Source of the DNA: Achromobacter sp. B7
Lineage (GTDB): Bacteria > Pseudomonadota > Gammaproteobacteria > Burkholderiales > Burkholderiaceae_B
Direction: 5' to 3'
DNA length: 64,000 nucleotides
NCBI RefSeq assembly: GCF_003600685.1
Contig: NZ_CP032084.1
Coordinates: 806,001-870,000, forward strand
The notes beneath the pieces are model-generated. The model did no database searches. It was not told the origin of the DNA and saw nothing but the letters and a program-made list of their open reading frames with translations. Shown here one piece after another: positions 56,442-64,000 of the stretch. Position 1 is the first letter of the stretch; each line of letters opens with the position of its first letter. A program made the position numbers and the translations under genes.

Positions 56442-57584
56442 TTAGGCGATGAGGGGTTGTGGCAGGAACCCGGGGTTGCCCGAGTGTTGCCGCGTAATGC
56501 CGATGTCGCGCAGTGCGCCGCCCATGGCGGCGACCGCCTGCCGCATCTGGTCCGCGCCAAAGGCGCCGATGCAGCCGACCCGGAACGTGGGTTGTTCGGT
56601 GTTGAAGAAATTACTGAGCACGTAGCCGCGCGCCTTCAGGGCGTCCACGAACAATTGCAGATGCCAGTTCGGGGAATCCGGCGCATGCACGTTGACGACG
56701 ATGGGACCTTGCAGATCGCGCGACAGGTAGGGCGTCAGGCCCAGTTCGCTGACGCCATCATAAAGCGTGTGCATGTTGGCCGTGTAACGCGCCAGCCGCG
56801 CCTCGCGGCCTTCCTGGCGGTACAGGTCCAGCGCCACGGCCAGCGCCGCCAGCGTGGGTGCGGGCGGCGTGAAGCGCGGGCCGGCATTGGGCGCCAGCGT
56901 GTGTTGATAGATGTCGGCCAGGTCCAGCGACCAGCTGCCCGCGTTGCCGCGCGCGGCCTCCAGGCGGTCGCGGCGGGCCACGACGAACGCGGCGCCGGGC
57001 AGCCCTTCCAGGCATTTATTGGCAGTCAGCACCACGGCATCCACGGCGGGCAGGGAGGAGACATCCAGCGGCAACGCCCCGAAGGCGGATACCGCGTCGA
57101 CGATGACGCGGCGGCCCAGCGCGTGGGCAATGCGCGCCAACGCCGGCACGTCGTGGCAGATGCCGCTGCCCGTTTCGCTATAGACCAGCGCCAGGTGCGT
57201 CAGCGTGGGGTCTTGTTCCAGCGCGGCGGCCACGGCGGCCGGATCCAGGCGTTCGGTGGCGCCCACCGCCAGCGGCACGGCGATGCGTCCGGCGTCGCTG
57301 GCCAACTTTTGCAGGCGGGCCGCGTACGCGCCGGTGGACGGCGCCAGCAGGCGGCCGCCGGGCGGCACGAAGGTGCGCACGGCGGCTTCCACCGCAAAGT
57401 GGCCGCAGCCGGGCAGCGCCATTGCCACGTGCTCGTCGGCCGAGCCCTGGGCCACCTGCAAGACGCCGTCGCAGACCTGTCGGTAGGCTGCGCGGAAATC
57501 GTTGTCCCACGGCGCGTAGTCTTGCGCCATGGCGGCCTTCACCCGCGCGTCGGTCGTGACCGGGCCAGGAATCAGCAGCAACAT
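56442..57584 (-). CDS. phnW: 2-aminoethylphosphonate-pyruvate aminotransferase-type enzyme
   Basis: About 380 residues. A class V PLP aminotransferase; the close match is PhnW, which converts 2-aminoethylphosphonate and pyruvate to phosphonoacetaldehyde and alanine. [20 protein letters not shown] at the start, [13 protein letters not shown] with the PLP-contacting Asp, and the Lys-bearing [19 protein letters not shown] fit. No phnX or other phosphonate gene is near, so a related alanine-glyoxylate type activity is possible. ATG at 57584 follows GGAG with eight bases of spacing. It lies between the M48 peptidase gene and gloA. Confidence 0.82.
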   Translation of the reverse strand: MLLLIPGPVTTDARVKAAMAQDYAPWDNDFRAAYRQVCDGVLQVAQGSADEHVAMALPGCGHFAVEAAVRTFVPPGGRLLAPSTGAYAARLQKLASDAGRIAVPLAVGATERLDPAAVAAALEQDPTLTHLALVYSETGSGICHDVPALARIAHALGRRVIVDAVSAFGALPLDVSSLPAVDAVVLTANKCLEGLPGAAFVVARRDRLEAARGNAGSWSLDLADIYQHTLAPNAGPRFTPPAPTLAALAVALDLYRQEGREARLARYTANMHTLYDGVSELGLTPYLSRDLQGPIVVNVHAPDSPNWHLQLFVDALKARGYVLSNFFNTEQPTFRVGCIGAFGADQMRQAVAAMGGALRDIGITRQHSGNPGFLPQPLIA

Positions 57585-57604
57585 TGTCTTGTCTCCAGTG
57601 CGCC

Positions 57605-58636
57605 TCAGAACTGAGGCAGCGAAGCGGGGTCGTGGCGCCGCAGGACGTTCTTGGCGTCTTCGAAGTCGGGAAGGATCTGGCCGACTTCGCGCCAGAAGTC
57701 CTGACTGTGGTTCATCTCGCGCAGATGCGCAAGCTCGTGCGCGATGACGTAGTCGATGATGCCGGGCGCGAAATGGATCAGGCGCCAGTTCAGCATGATG
57801 TTGCCGTCGCTGGTGCAGGAGCCCCAGCGCGTGGCGGCGGACGACAGCCGCCAGCGGCGGATCTTCAAGCCGCTGATTTGCAGGAAATGCGCCAGCCGCG
57901 CGCCGAACCAGGCGCCCGCGCGCTGCTGTAGCCAGGCTTGCGCGGCGTCGCGGATGCGGCTTTGGTCGGCCGTGGACGGCAGCGCCAGCCACAGCGTGTC
58001 GCCGTCCTCCGGCGCGTCGGCATCGCCCGACAGGCGCGACTGGCGGCTGTCGCCGCCTACGCCGATCAGGATGCGCTTGCCCAGGTAAGGCAGTTCGCCG
58101 CCCGCCTGCCAGCGCGTGTGCGCCATGGCCAGCTGCTGCTTGCGGGCGTGCCATTCGCGCAGCTTGGTGACGATCCAGCGCGCTTTCTCGCGGACCGCGT
58201 CGTCGATCTGCGTCAGCGTGACCCAGCTGGGCGCGGTGACCCGCAGGCCGTCGTCGGTGATGACAAAGCCAATGCTGCGCCGGCGCGAACGCAGCAGCAC
58301 GAAGCCGATGGGCTGTTGGTCCGTGGGAATTTCGCGCCAGCGCGCGCCGGGCGGCAGCGGGTCGGGGCAGGGCGTGGGCACGCGCGAGGCGGCGTTGGGC
58401 GACAGCGTCAGCAGCGGTTCGCCCTTGCCGGCATCGCCTTGAGCGGCGTCGGGGAACAAGTTCACCGGTGTGACAGGCTGGGGCTGGGGCTGGGGTTGGG
58501 GCTGGGGCTGCTGAGGCTGCGGTTCAAGCCTGGGCTGCGGCCGCGGCTTCGGCGTGGCGATCAGCGGCGACGCGCCGTGGGGCGCGTCGTGTTCTTGCAT
58601 GTCGAACAAGAGTTCGAGCTGATCAGTGCTGGGCAT
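57605..58636 (-). CDS. YgjP-like M48-type metallopeptidase (DUF45)
   Basis: About 343 residues. The conserved C-terminal half has the zinc motif HELAH (His300, Glu301, His304) within YVIAHELAHLREMNHSQDFW, and a preceding RWGSCTSDGNIMLNWRLIHF segment, which together define the YgjP/DUF45 family. Substrates are unknown. The N-terminal 80 residues are disordered, with Gln-Pro repeats encoded by the G-rich run at 58480-58507. ATG at 58636 overlaps the plsC stop by 14 bases. Confidence 0.88.
   Translation of the reverse strand: MPSTDQLELLFDMQEHDAPHGASPLIATPKPRPQPRLEPQPQQPQPQPQPQPQPVTPVNLFPDAAQGDAGKGEPLLTLSPNAASRVPTPCPDPLPPGARWREIPTDQQPIGFVLLRSRRRSIGFVITDDGLRVTAPSWVTLTQIDDAVREKARWIVTKLREWHARKQQLAMAHTRWQAGGELPYLGKRILIGVGGDSRQSRLSGDADAPEDGDTLWLALPSTADQSRIRDAAQAWLQQRAGAWFGARLAHFLQISGLKIRRWRLSSAATRWGSCTSDGNIMLNWRLIHFAPGIIDYVIAHELAHLREMNHSQDFWREVGQILPDFEDAKNVLRRHDPASLPQF
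58480..58507 (+). repeat. G-rich hexamer run, potential G-quadruplex
   Basis: Five runs of GGGG are spaced by two bases each (CT or TT) on the plus strand, which is the template strand of the M48-type gene. This meets the usual sequence rule for a stable G-quadruplex. On the coding strand it gives Gln-Pro repeats. Confidence 0.8.
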
Positions 58637-59351
58637 ACCTTTCAGGATTCAGACGCCGCATTTCCCCTTCGATCCATTCCTGAACCTTCTGGTTCAGTTC
58701 GTCGGGGGAGAGTCCTTTGGATTCTATCGCGGGACCGATCGACAGGGTGACCAGCCCCGGATATTTGACGAAAGCGTTGCGCCGCCAGCACTCGCCGGCG
58801 TTGTGCGCCACCGGAATGACCACCGCGCCGGTGCGCGAGGCCAGCAGCGCTCCGCCCATCTTGAAGCGCGCCGTCTTGCCCGGCGGCACGCGCGTGCCCT
58901 CGGGAAACAGCAGCGGCCAGCGGCCTTCGTCCATGCGCGTCTGGCCCTGCTTGACCACCTGGTCGAAGGCGTCGCGGCCCTTCGAGCGGTCAATGGCAAT
59001 CATGCGCAGCAGCGCCAGGCCCCAGCCGAAGAACGGCACCATGTGCAGTTCTTTCTTGTAGACGAAGCACACTTCGCGCGGCATGTGCGCGGGAAAGAAC
59101 AGCGTTTCCCAGGCCGACTGGTGCTTGGACAGGATCACCGCCGGGCCGTCGGGCAGGTTTTCCCAGCCCTTGACCTGCCAACGGATACCGCAGAACACCT
59201 TGGCGCCCCAGATGGCCAGGCGCGGCCAGCCCACCGTCAGCTTGTAGCGCCAATGCAGCGGCAGCGGCGCCCACAGGATGCACAGGAACGCGTAGGGAAT
59301 GACCGTGATGGCCAGGAACAGGAAATACAGCAGCGAACGTAGCCGGGCCAT
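58623..59351 (-). CDS. plsC: 1-acyl-sn-glycerol-3-phosphate acyltransferase (PlsC-type)
   Basis: About 242 residues. The membrane enzyme adds the second acyl chain to make phosphatidic acid. An N-terminal hydrophobic helix (about 5-27, LLYFLFLAITVIPYAFLCIL) anchors it. Acyltransferase motif I reads HQSAWE (with Glu in place of the usual Asp), and motif III is FPEGTRVPPG. ATG at 59351 lies four bases after the gmhB stop. Part of the glyQ-glyS-gmhB-plsC run conserved in betaproteobacteria. Confidence 0.92.
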   Translation of the reverse strand: MARLRSLLYFLFLAITVIPYAFLCILWAPLPLHWRYKLTVGWPRLAIWGAKVFCGIRWQVKGWENLPDGPAVILSKHQSAWETLFFPAHMPREVCFVYKKELHMVPFFGWGLALLRMIAIDRSKGRDAFDQVVKQGQTRMDEGRWPLLFPEGTRVPPGKTARFKMGGALLASRTGAVVIPVAHNAGECWRRNAFVKYPGLVTLSIGPAIESKGLSPDELNQKVQEWIEGEMRRLNPERYAQH

Positions 59352-59355
59352 TGAA

Positions 59356-59895
59356 TCAATTGTCCTGAAGCAGAATGTCGACCACGGCCGACAGGTCTTC
59401 GCAGACCCCGGTGTTCTCGGGCAGGCCGCCCTTGGCCAGCGTCTTCTTGCCGTTGCCGGTGTGCACCAACCACGGCGCGCAGCCCACGGCCGCCGACGCT
59501 TGCAGATCGCGCAGCGAATCGCCCACCGCCGGCACGCCGGCCAGGCTGATGTCGTAGCGATGGCCGATCTGTTCGAACAGGCCCGGGCGCGGCTTGCGGC
59601 AGGTGCAGTTGTCATCCGGCCCGTGCGGGCACAGGAACACGGCGTCGATCGTGCCGCCCACGGCGGCCAGTTCGCGCCGCATCTTGGTGTGGATGGCGGT
59701 CAGCGTGTCCATGTCGAACAGGCCGCGCGCCAGGCCCGACTGGTTGCTGGCCACCACCACTTTCCAGTCGGCCTGCGTCAGCCGCGCAATGGCTTGCAGG
59801 CTGCCGGGCAGGGCGATCCATTCGTCGGGATTCTTGACGAACGCATCGCTGTCCTGATTGATGACGCCGTCGCGGTCTAGGATGATCAGTTTCAC
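59356..59895 (-). CDS. gmhB: D-glycero-beta-D-manno-heptose-1,7-bisphosphate 7-phosphatase GmhB
   Basis: About 179 residues. A HAD phosphatase of ADP-heptose synthesis for the LPS core. The catalytic ILDRDGVIN (Asp7, Asp9) opens the chain; the zinc-site CPHGPDDNCTCRKP (about 109-122) and VGDSLRDL near residue 145 are typical. The start codon is GTG at 59895, overlapping the glyS stop (GTGA). Confidence 0.95.
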   Translation of the reverse strand: MKLIILDRDGVINQDSDAFVKNPDEWIALPGSLQAIARLTQADWKVVVASNQSGLARGLFDMDTLTAIHTKMRRELAAVGGTIDAVFLCPHGPDDNCTCRKPRPGLFEQIGHRYDISLAGVPAVGDSLRDLQASAAVGCAPWLVHTGNGKKTLAKGGLPENTGVCEDLSAVVDILLQDN

Positions 59896-62030
59896 TGTGC
59901 CAGCCTGGAAATGTCGGCCACCTGGTTCATCAGGCCATGCAGCTGGCTCAACAACGCCAGCCGGTTGGCGCGCACGGCCGGGTCTTCGGCCATGACCATG
60001 ACGTCGGCAAAGAAGGCGTCCACCGGTTCGCGGGCTTGCGCCAGCGTGGACAGGCTGCCGGCAAAGTCGCCGGCGGCCAACTGGGCTTCGGCTTGCGGGC
60101 GCAGCGTGGCGACCGTGGCGGCCAAGGCCTTTTCAGCCGGTTCCACCAGCGCGGCGTCGTTCACCGAACCGATCTCGCCCTCGGCCTTTTTCAGCAGGTT
60201 GCCGATACGCTTGTTGGCGGCGGCCAGGCTGGCGGCTTCGGGCAGTTGCGCGAATGCGGCGGCGGCGCGCACGCGTTCGGCCACCTGATGCAGCGGCGGC
60301 GTCAGCGCAATCACGGCTTCCACCGCGTTGCGGTCGAAGTCGTTGATGAGCTGGTTGCGATAGCGCTCGTAGATGAAGGTGCGCACTTCGGCCAGCGTGT
60401 CGGCCGGAATCTTCCCGGCGGGGAAGGTGCCGGCGGCCAGGGTCAACAGGCCGTCGAGCGACAGCGGGCCGTCCTGGCTGACCTTCAGCCAGCCGCCGGC
60501 CGCCAGTTGTTCAAACGCGCTGATCAGGCCCAGCGCCGCGCGGCGCAGGCCGAAGGGGTCGCGCTCGCCCGTGGGCGCCAGGCCGATGGCCCAGATGCCG
60601 ACCATCGTTTCCACGCGCTCGGCGATGAACAGCGTGGCGGCGGTCAGCGTGTCTGGCGTGACGGGGGCGTCGTAGCGGTTGCGGTATTGCGTGCGCAGCG
60701 CTTGCACGACGCTGTCCGGCTCACCATCGCCGGCTGCGTAGTAAGCGCCCATGATGCCTTGCAGCTCGGGGAATTCGCCCACCATGTTCGAACCCAGGTC
60801 GGCCTTGGCCAGCATGGCGGCGCGGTCGGCGGCGGCAACGTCGCCGCCCAGTTGCTCGGCCACGCCACGCGCGATGGCGCGCACGCGTTCGACGCGTTCA
60901 AGCTGGGTGCCCAGCTTGTTGTGATAAACGATGGAACCCAGCTGCTCCACGCGCGAAGCCAGCGGCGTCTTGCGATCGGTTTCGAAGAAGAACTGCGCAT
61001 CCGCCAGGCGCGGGCGGACCACGCGCTGGTTGCCTTCGACGATATTCACCGGGTTGTCCGTGTGCATGTTGCTCACGATCAGGAAGCGGTGCGTCAGGCG
61101 GCCGGTGGCCGGGTCGAACAGCGGGAAGTACTTCTGGTTCAGCCGCATGGTCAGGATCAGGCATTCCTGCGGCACTTGCAGGAACTGCTCTTCAAACTGG
61201 CCCACGTACACGGTGGGGTGTTCGACCAGCGCCGTCACTTCGTCCAGCAGCGCGGCCACTTCCGGGTCATCGCCCAGCGTGGCCGACAGGCGGCCGGCGT
61301 GGTCCAGCAACTGACGCTGGATCTCATCGCGGCGGCCTTCGAAGGACGCCACGACGCGGCCTTTTTCCGCCAGCGTGGCGGCGTAGGAATCGGCATCGAC
61401 AAACGAGACCGGACCGGCGGACATGAAGCGGTGGCCCAGCGTGTCGCGGCCGGCCTGCATGCCCAGCGTGGACACGGGCACCACGTCGGCGCCGAACAGG
61501 GCGACCAGGCCATGCGCCGGGCGCACGAACTTGACGGTGGTGACGCCGTCGGCCAGCTGATAGCGCATCACCTTGGGAATCGGCAGGCTGTTCAACGCCG
61601 TGTCGATGCCTTCCTGCAAACCGGCAGCCAGCGACGAACCGGTGGCGGTGCCGCGGGCAACCAGGTAGTCCTGCTTGCCGTCGGACTCGCGGTCCAGCGT
61701 GGACAGGTCTATGTTTTCCAGGCCCTTGGCGGCCAGCTTCTTTTGCAGTGCGGGCGTGGCCTTGCCGTCTTCGGTCAGGCCGATCTTGGCGGGCATCAGC
61801 TTTTCGGCATAGGGCTGGTCGGGCGCCTGCGCCAGCACGGCGGACAGATGCACGGCCAGCCGGCGCGGCGTGGAATACGCGGTCACGGCGCAGCCGTCGG
61901 CCAACAGGCCGTGGCGTTCCAGCGTGGCGCGCACGCCTTCGGCAAAGGCCTGGCCCAGCTTTTGCAGGGCCTTGGGCGGCAGTTCTTCGGTCAGCAGTTC
62001 GACCAGCAGGGGGCGGATGTTCGTCGTCAT
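59892..62030 (-). CDS. glyS: Glycyl-tRNA synthetase beta subunit
   Basis: About 712 residues, the usual size. The beta subunit of the tetrameric bacterial GlyRS binds tRNA-Gly and carries the anticodon-recognition and HD-like parts. LLVELLTEELPPKALQKLG at the start and ALLDEVTALVEHPTVYVGQFEEQFL, split here as EVTALVEHPTVYVG, are characteristic. ATG at 62030 directly follows the glyQ stop, so the two subunits are coupled. Confidence 0.97.
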   Translation of the reverse strand: MTTNIRPLLVELLTEELPPKALQKLGQAFAEGVRATLERHGLLADGCAVTAYSTPRRLAVHLSAVLAQAPDQPYAEKLMPAKIGLTEDGKATPALQKKLAAKGLENIDLSTLDRESDGKQDYLVARGTATGSSLAAGLQEGIDTALNSLPIPKVMRYQLADGVTTVKFVRPAHGLVALFGADVVPVSTLGMQAGRDTLGHRFMSAGPVSFVDADSYAATLAEKGRVVASFEGRRDEIQRQLLDHAGRLSATLGDDPEVAALLDEVTALVEHPTVYVGQFEEQFLQVPQECLILTMRLNQKYFPLFDPATGRLTHRFLIVSNMHTDNPVNIVEGNQRVVRPRLADAQFFFETDRKTPLASRVEQLGSIVYHNKLGTQLERVERVRAIARGVAEQLGGDVAAADRAAMLAKADLGSNMVGEFPELQGIMGAYYAAGDGEPDSVVQALRTQYRNRYDAPVTPDTLTAATLFIAERVETMVGIWAIGLAPTGERDPFGLRRAALGLISAFEQLAAGGWLKVSQDGPLSLDGLLTLAAGTFPAGKIPADTLAEVRTFIYERYRNQLINDFDRNAVEAVIALTPPLHQVAERVRAAAAFAQLPEAASLAAANKRIGNLLKKAEGEIGSVNDAALVEPAEKALAATVATLRPQAEAQLAAGDFAGSLSTLAQAREPVDAFFADVMVMAEDPAVRANRLALLSQLHGLMNQVADISRLAQ

Positions 62031-62942
62031 TTATGCTGCCTCCCCGGCGGCCTGGTTGCGGCGCAGCATGGGAAAGCCCAGTCGTTCGCGGGAATCGAAA
62101 TAAGCCTGCGCGACGGCGCGCGACAGGTTGCGGATGCGGCCGATGTAGGCGGCGCGCTCGGTCACGCTGATCGCGCCGCGCGCGTCCAGCATGTTGAAGG
62201 TGTGCGCGGCTTTCAGCGCGGCCTCGTAGGCCGGCAGCGCCAGGGGCACTTCCATCAGGCGCTTGGCCTCGGCTTCGTAGTCGTTGAAGTGCGCAAACAG
62301 CATGTCGGCCGACGAGTGCTCGAAGTTGTAGGTCGACTGCTCGACCTCGTTCTGGTGGAACACGTCGCGGTACAGCACGCGGTTGCCGTTGGCGCCTTCG
62401 GTCCAGATCAGGTCGTAGACGCTTTGCACGTCTTGCAGGTACATGGCCAGGCGTTCCAGGCCGTAGGTGATTTCACCGGTGGTGGGGGTGCAATCCAGCC
62501 CGCCCACCTGCTGGAAGTACGTGAATTGCGTGACTTCCATGCCGTTCAGCCAGACCTCCCAGCCCAGGCCCCAGGCGCCCAGCGTGGGATTTTCCCAGTC
62601 GTCTTCCACAAAGCGGATGTCGTGTTGGGTGGGGTCGATGCCCAGCGCCTTCAGCGAACCGATGTACAGGTCCAGGATGTCGGGCGGCGCGGGCTTGAGC
62701 ACCACCTGGTACTGGTAATAGTGCTGGAGACGATTGGGGTTTTCGCCGTAGCGGCCATCCTTGGGGCGGCGCGAGGGCTGTACGTAGGCGGCGCGCCACG
62801 GCTCCGGGCCGATCGCGCGCAGGAACGTGGCCGTGTGCGAGGTACCGGCGCCGACTTCCATGTCGTAGGGTTGCAGCAGGGCGCAACCCTGCTTGTCCCA
62901 GTATTCCTGGAGCGTAAGGATGATTTGCTGAAAGGTGAGCAT
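62031..62942 (-). CDS. glyQ: Glycyl-tRNA synthetase alpha subunit
   Basis: About 303 residues. The alpha subunit holds the catalytic class II core that activates glycine. [19 protein letters not shown] at the start, [17 protein letters not shown] and [10 protein letters not shown] are diagnostic. It is the first gene of the leftward run; the 278-base gap to the enoyl-CoA hydratase gene holds its promoter. Confidence 0.97.
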   Translation of the reverse strand: MLTFQQIILTLQEYWDKQGCALLQPYDMEVGAGTSHTATFLRAIGPEPWRAAYVQPSRRPKDGRYGENPNRLQHYYQYQVVLKPAPPDILDLYIGSLKALGIDPTQHDIRFVEDDWENPTLGAWGLGWEVWLNGMEVTQFTYFQQVGGLDCTPTTGEITYGLERLAMYLQDVQSVYDLIWTEGANGNRVLYRDVFHQNEVEQSTYNFEHSSADMLFAHFNDYEAEAKRLMEVPLALPAYEAALKAAHTFNMLDARGAISVTERAAYIGRIRNLSRAVAQAYFDSRERLGFPMLRRNQAAGEAA

Positions 62943-63220
62943 AGGATTCTTGGAATTCGACCGCCGGGCAAGGCCTGCCGTGGGCGTGGGAAACCGGGCA
63001 TTTTAACTGGCCCGGGGCCGTCCCGTTTGGCGGGCGCCGCCGCGCGGTTACATCTATGTCCGGACGGCATCCCCCGGGCGGGCCAGGTGTGCCCCTGGCG
63101 GACGCTTGGGGGCGGCCTCGCTGCGCCTGCAAACCAATGGTCGTATGATTCCGGGTTACGTCCCAAGTCTTATATAAAACCCGGAACCCGATTCCGAGAA
63201 ATCCCGGAAGGAGCAGTCCT
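62943..63220. other. Divergent intergenic region, glyQ / enoyl-CoA hydratase
   Basis: 278 bases without a credible gene. Near the right end an AT-rich TATATAAA (63171-63178) could serve as a -10 region for the hydratase gene, and AAGGAG lies at its ribosome binding site. I saw no riboswitch-like or T-box-like fold, but structure was not computed. Confidence 0.4.
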
Positions 63221-63988
63221 ATGTCAGACCTGATCACGGTGGAAGTCACCGACGGCATCCAGATCATCACGATCAACCGCCCCGAAGCCAAGAACGCCAT
63301 CAACCTGGAAACCGCCCAGGCCATGGCCGCCGCGCTGGACCAGCTGGACAGCCGCGACGACATCCGCATCGGCATCCTGACGGGTGGCGGCGGCACGTTC
63401 TCGTCGGGCATGGACTTGAAGGCATTCGCCAAATCCGGGCAGCGCCCCTACGTTGAAGGCCGTGGTTTTGCCGGCCTGAACGAACGCCCGCCCAAGAAGC
63501 CGCTGATCGCCGCCGTGGAAGGCTACGCGCTGGCCGGTGGCTGCGAAATGGCCTTGGCTTCCGACCTGATCGTGGCCGCCAACAACGCCAAATTCGGCCT
63601 GCCGGAAGTCAAGCGCGGCCTGGTGGCAGGCGCCGGCGGCATGCTGCGCCTGCCGCGCCGCCTGCCGTACCACATTGCCATGGAAGTGATCTTGACGGGC
63701 GAAATGCTGACGGCTGAACGCGCTTACTCGTTCGGCCTGGTCAACCGCCTGACCGAGCCGGGCGGCGCATTGGCCGGCGCGCTGGAACTGGCGCGCGCCA
63801 TTGTTGAAAACGGCCCGCTGGCCGTGCAGACCGCCAAGAGCATCGTGTCGCAGGCCGTTGATTGGGAACAGGACGGCATGTTCGACCGCCAACGCCCGTT
63901 GATCGCCCATATCTTTTCGTCGGCCGACGCCAAGGAAGGCGCGACCGCTTTCGCTGAAAAGCGCAAGCCGGTCTGGCAAGGCAAGTAA
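63221..63988 (+). CDS. Enoyl-CoA hydratase/isomerase (crotonase) family protein
   Basis: About 255 residues. Crotonases hydrate or isomerise enoyl-CoA thioesters. The oxyanion-hole segments GGGTFSSGMDLKAF (about 64-77) and GYALAGGCEMALASDLI (about 103-119) are present, and GLPEVKRGLVAGAGG keeps the Glu used in catalysis. Substrate cannot be told. ATG at 63221 follows AAGGAGCAG. The stop overlaps an ATG (TAATG) that probably starts the next gene of the operon. Confidence 0.93.
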   Translation: MSDLITVEVTDGIQIITINRPEAKNAINLETAQAMAAALDQLDSRDDIRIGILTGGGGTFSSGMDLKAFAKSGQRPYVEGRGFAGLNERPPKKPLIAAVEGYALAGGCEMALASDLIVAANNAKFGLPEVKRGLVAGAGGMLRLPRRLPYHIAMEVILTGEMLTAERAYSFGLVNRLTEPGGALAGALELARAIVENGPLAVQTAKSIVSQAVDWEQDGMFDRQRPLIAHIFSSADAKEGATAFAEKRKPVWQGK

Positions 63989-64000
63989 TGAGTATCTCCG
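63988..64000 (+). CDS. Probable start of the next gene (cut by window edge)
   Basis: ATG at 63988 overlaps the hydratase stop codon and reads Met-Ser-Ile-Ser to the edge. Only the overlap supports it; nothing about the product can be said. Confidence 0.25.

Noticed and set aside
62943..63220. Glycine riboswitch or T-box before glyQ
   Set aside because: No conserved core of either was recognised by eye; T-boxes are rare in proteobacteria. A covariance search would be needed to decide.
59937..63233. 1098-residue open frame on the plus strand
   Set aside because: Antisense to glyS and glyQ, both clear housekeeping genes. It has no recognisable motif and is rich in Gly, Arg and Gln, as expected for a shadow frame.

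Overview
The window is about 64 kb of high-GC DNA with the gene content and order of a betaproteobacterium of the Alcaligenaceae, most like Achromobacter or Bordetella. That placement rests on the lptD-surA-rsmA block divergent from amgK-murU, the glyQ-glyS-gmhB-plsC run, the codon bias and the type of type VI secretion (T6SS) cluster. It is an inference from gene content, not a database match.

Positions 1-37852 form a large T6SS island. The left edge carries the start of a minus-strand membrane protein gene that runs off the window. A rightward effector module follows: an unknown membrane protein (530-1450), VgrG (1510-4443), a DUF4123 adaptor, a DUF3304 lipoprotein and a Tle1/DUF2235-type protein whose expected catalytic Ser and His are not visible. 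The core machine is two divergent operons that meet at about 20500-20650. Leftward run tssJ, tssK, tssL, a 2858-residue VgrG with a fused C-terminal metallopeptidase, and a small candidate immunity gene. Rightward run a TPR-type lipoprotein gene, tssB, tssC, hcp, tssE, tssF, tssG, tssH/clpV, a third vgrG, a second DUF4123 adaptor, a VasX-type pore-forming effector and a small membrane protein that is its likely immunity partner. A sigma-54-like -24/-12 element lies in the divergent region and an intrinsic terminator follows hcp. tssA and tssM are not in the window. The sheath (TssBC), tube (Hcp), baseplate (TssEFGK), recycling ATPase (ClpV) and two membrane-complex parts (TssJ, TssL) are present, and the three VgrG spikes each have their own cargo.

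Positions 37961-42982 carry an OmpA-like lipoprotein, a pterin carbinolamine dehydratase, and a leftward operon of an FAD-dependent aromatic hydroxylase, a DUF2783 protein and a MarR regulator, preceded by two palindromic candidate operators. A coiled-coil membrane protein gene and the cell-wall recycling pair amgK-murU follow.

Positions 44191-64000 are housekeeping: LPS export and outer-membrane biogenesis (lptD, surA), rRNA methylation (rsmA), glycerate kinase, pyruvate kinase, an SpmA/SpmB-type transporter-like protein, fadE, then a long leftward run glyQ-glyS-gmhB-plsC-M48 peptidase-phnW-gloA-def, and finally a rightward enoyl-CoA hydratase gene. No tRNA, rRNA, insertion sequence or CRISPR array was seen. 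The window is densely coding: no gap between genes exceeds 300 bases; the longest (62943-63220) holds the glyQ/enoyl-CoA hydratase divergent promoter region.

The most distinctive signals are the giant VgrG with its repeat-bearing linker of about 1480 residues, the Tle1-like protein lacking two triad residues, and several short in-frame tandem repeats (15-bp and 36-bp units) in T6SS genes.
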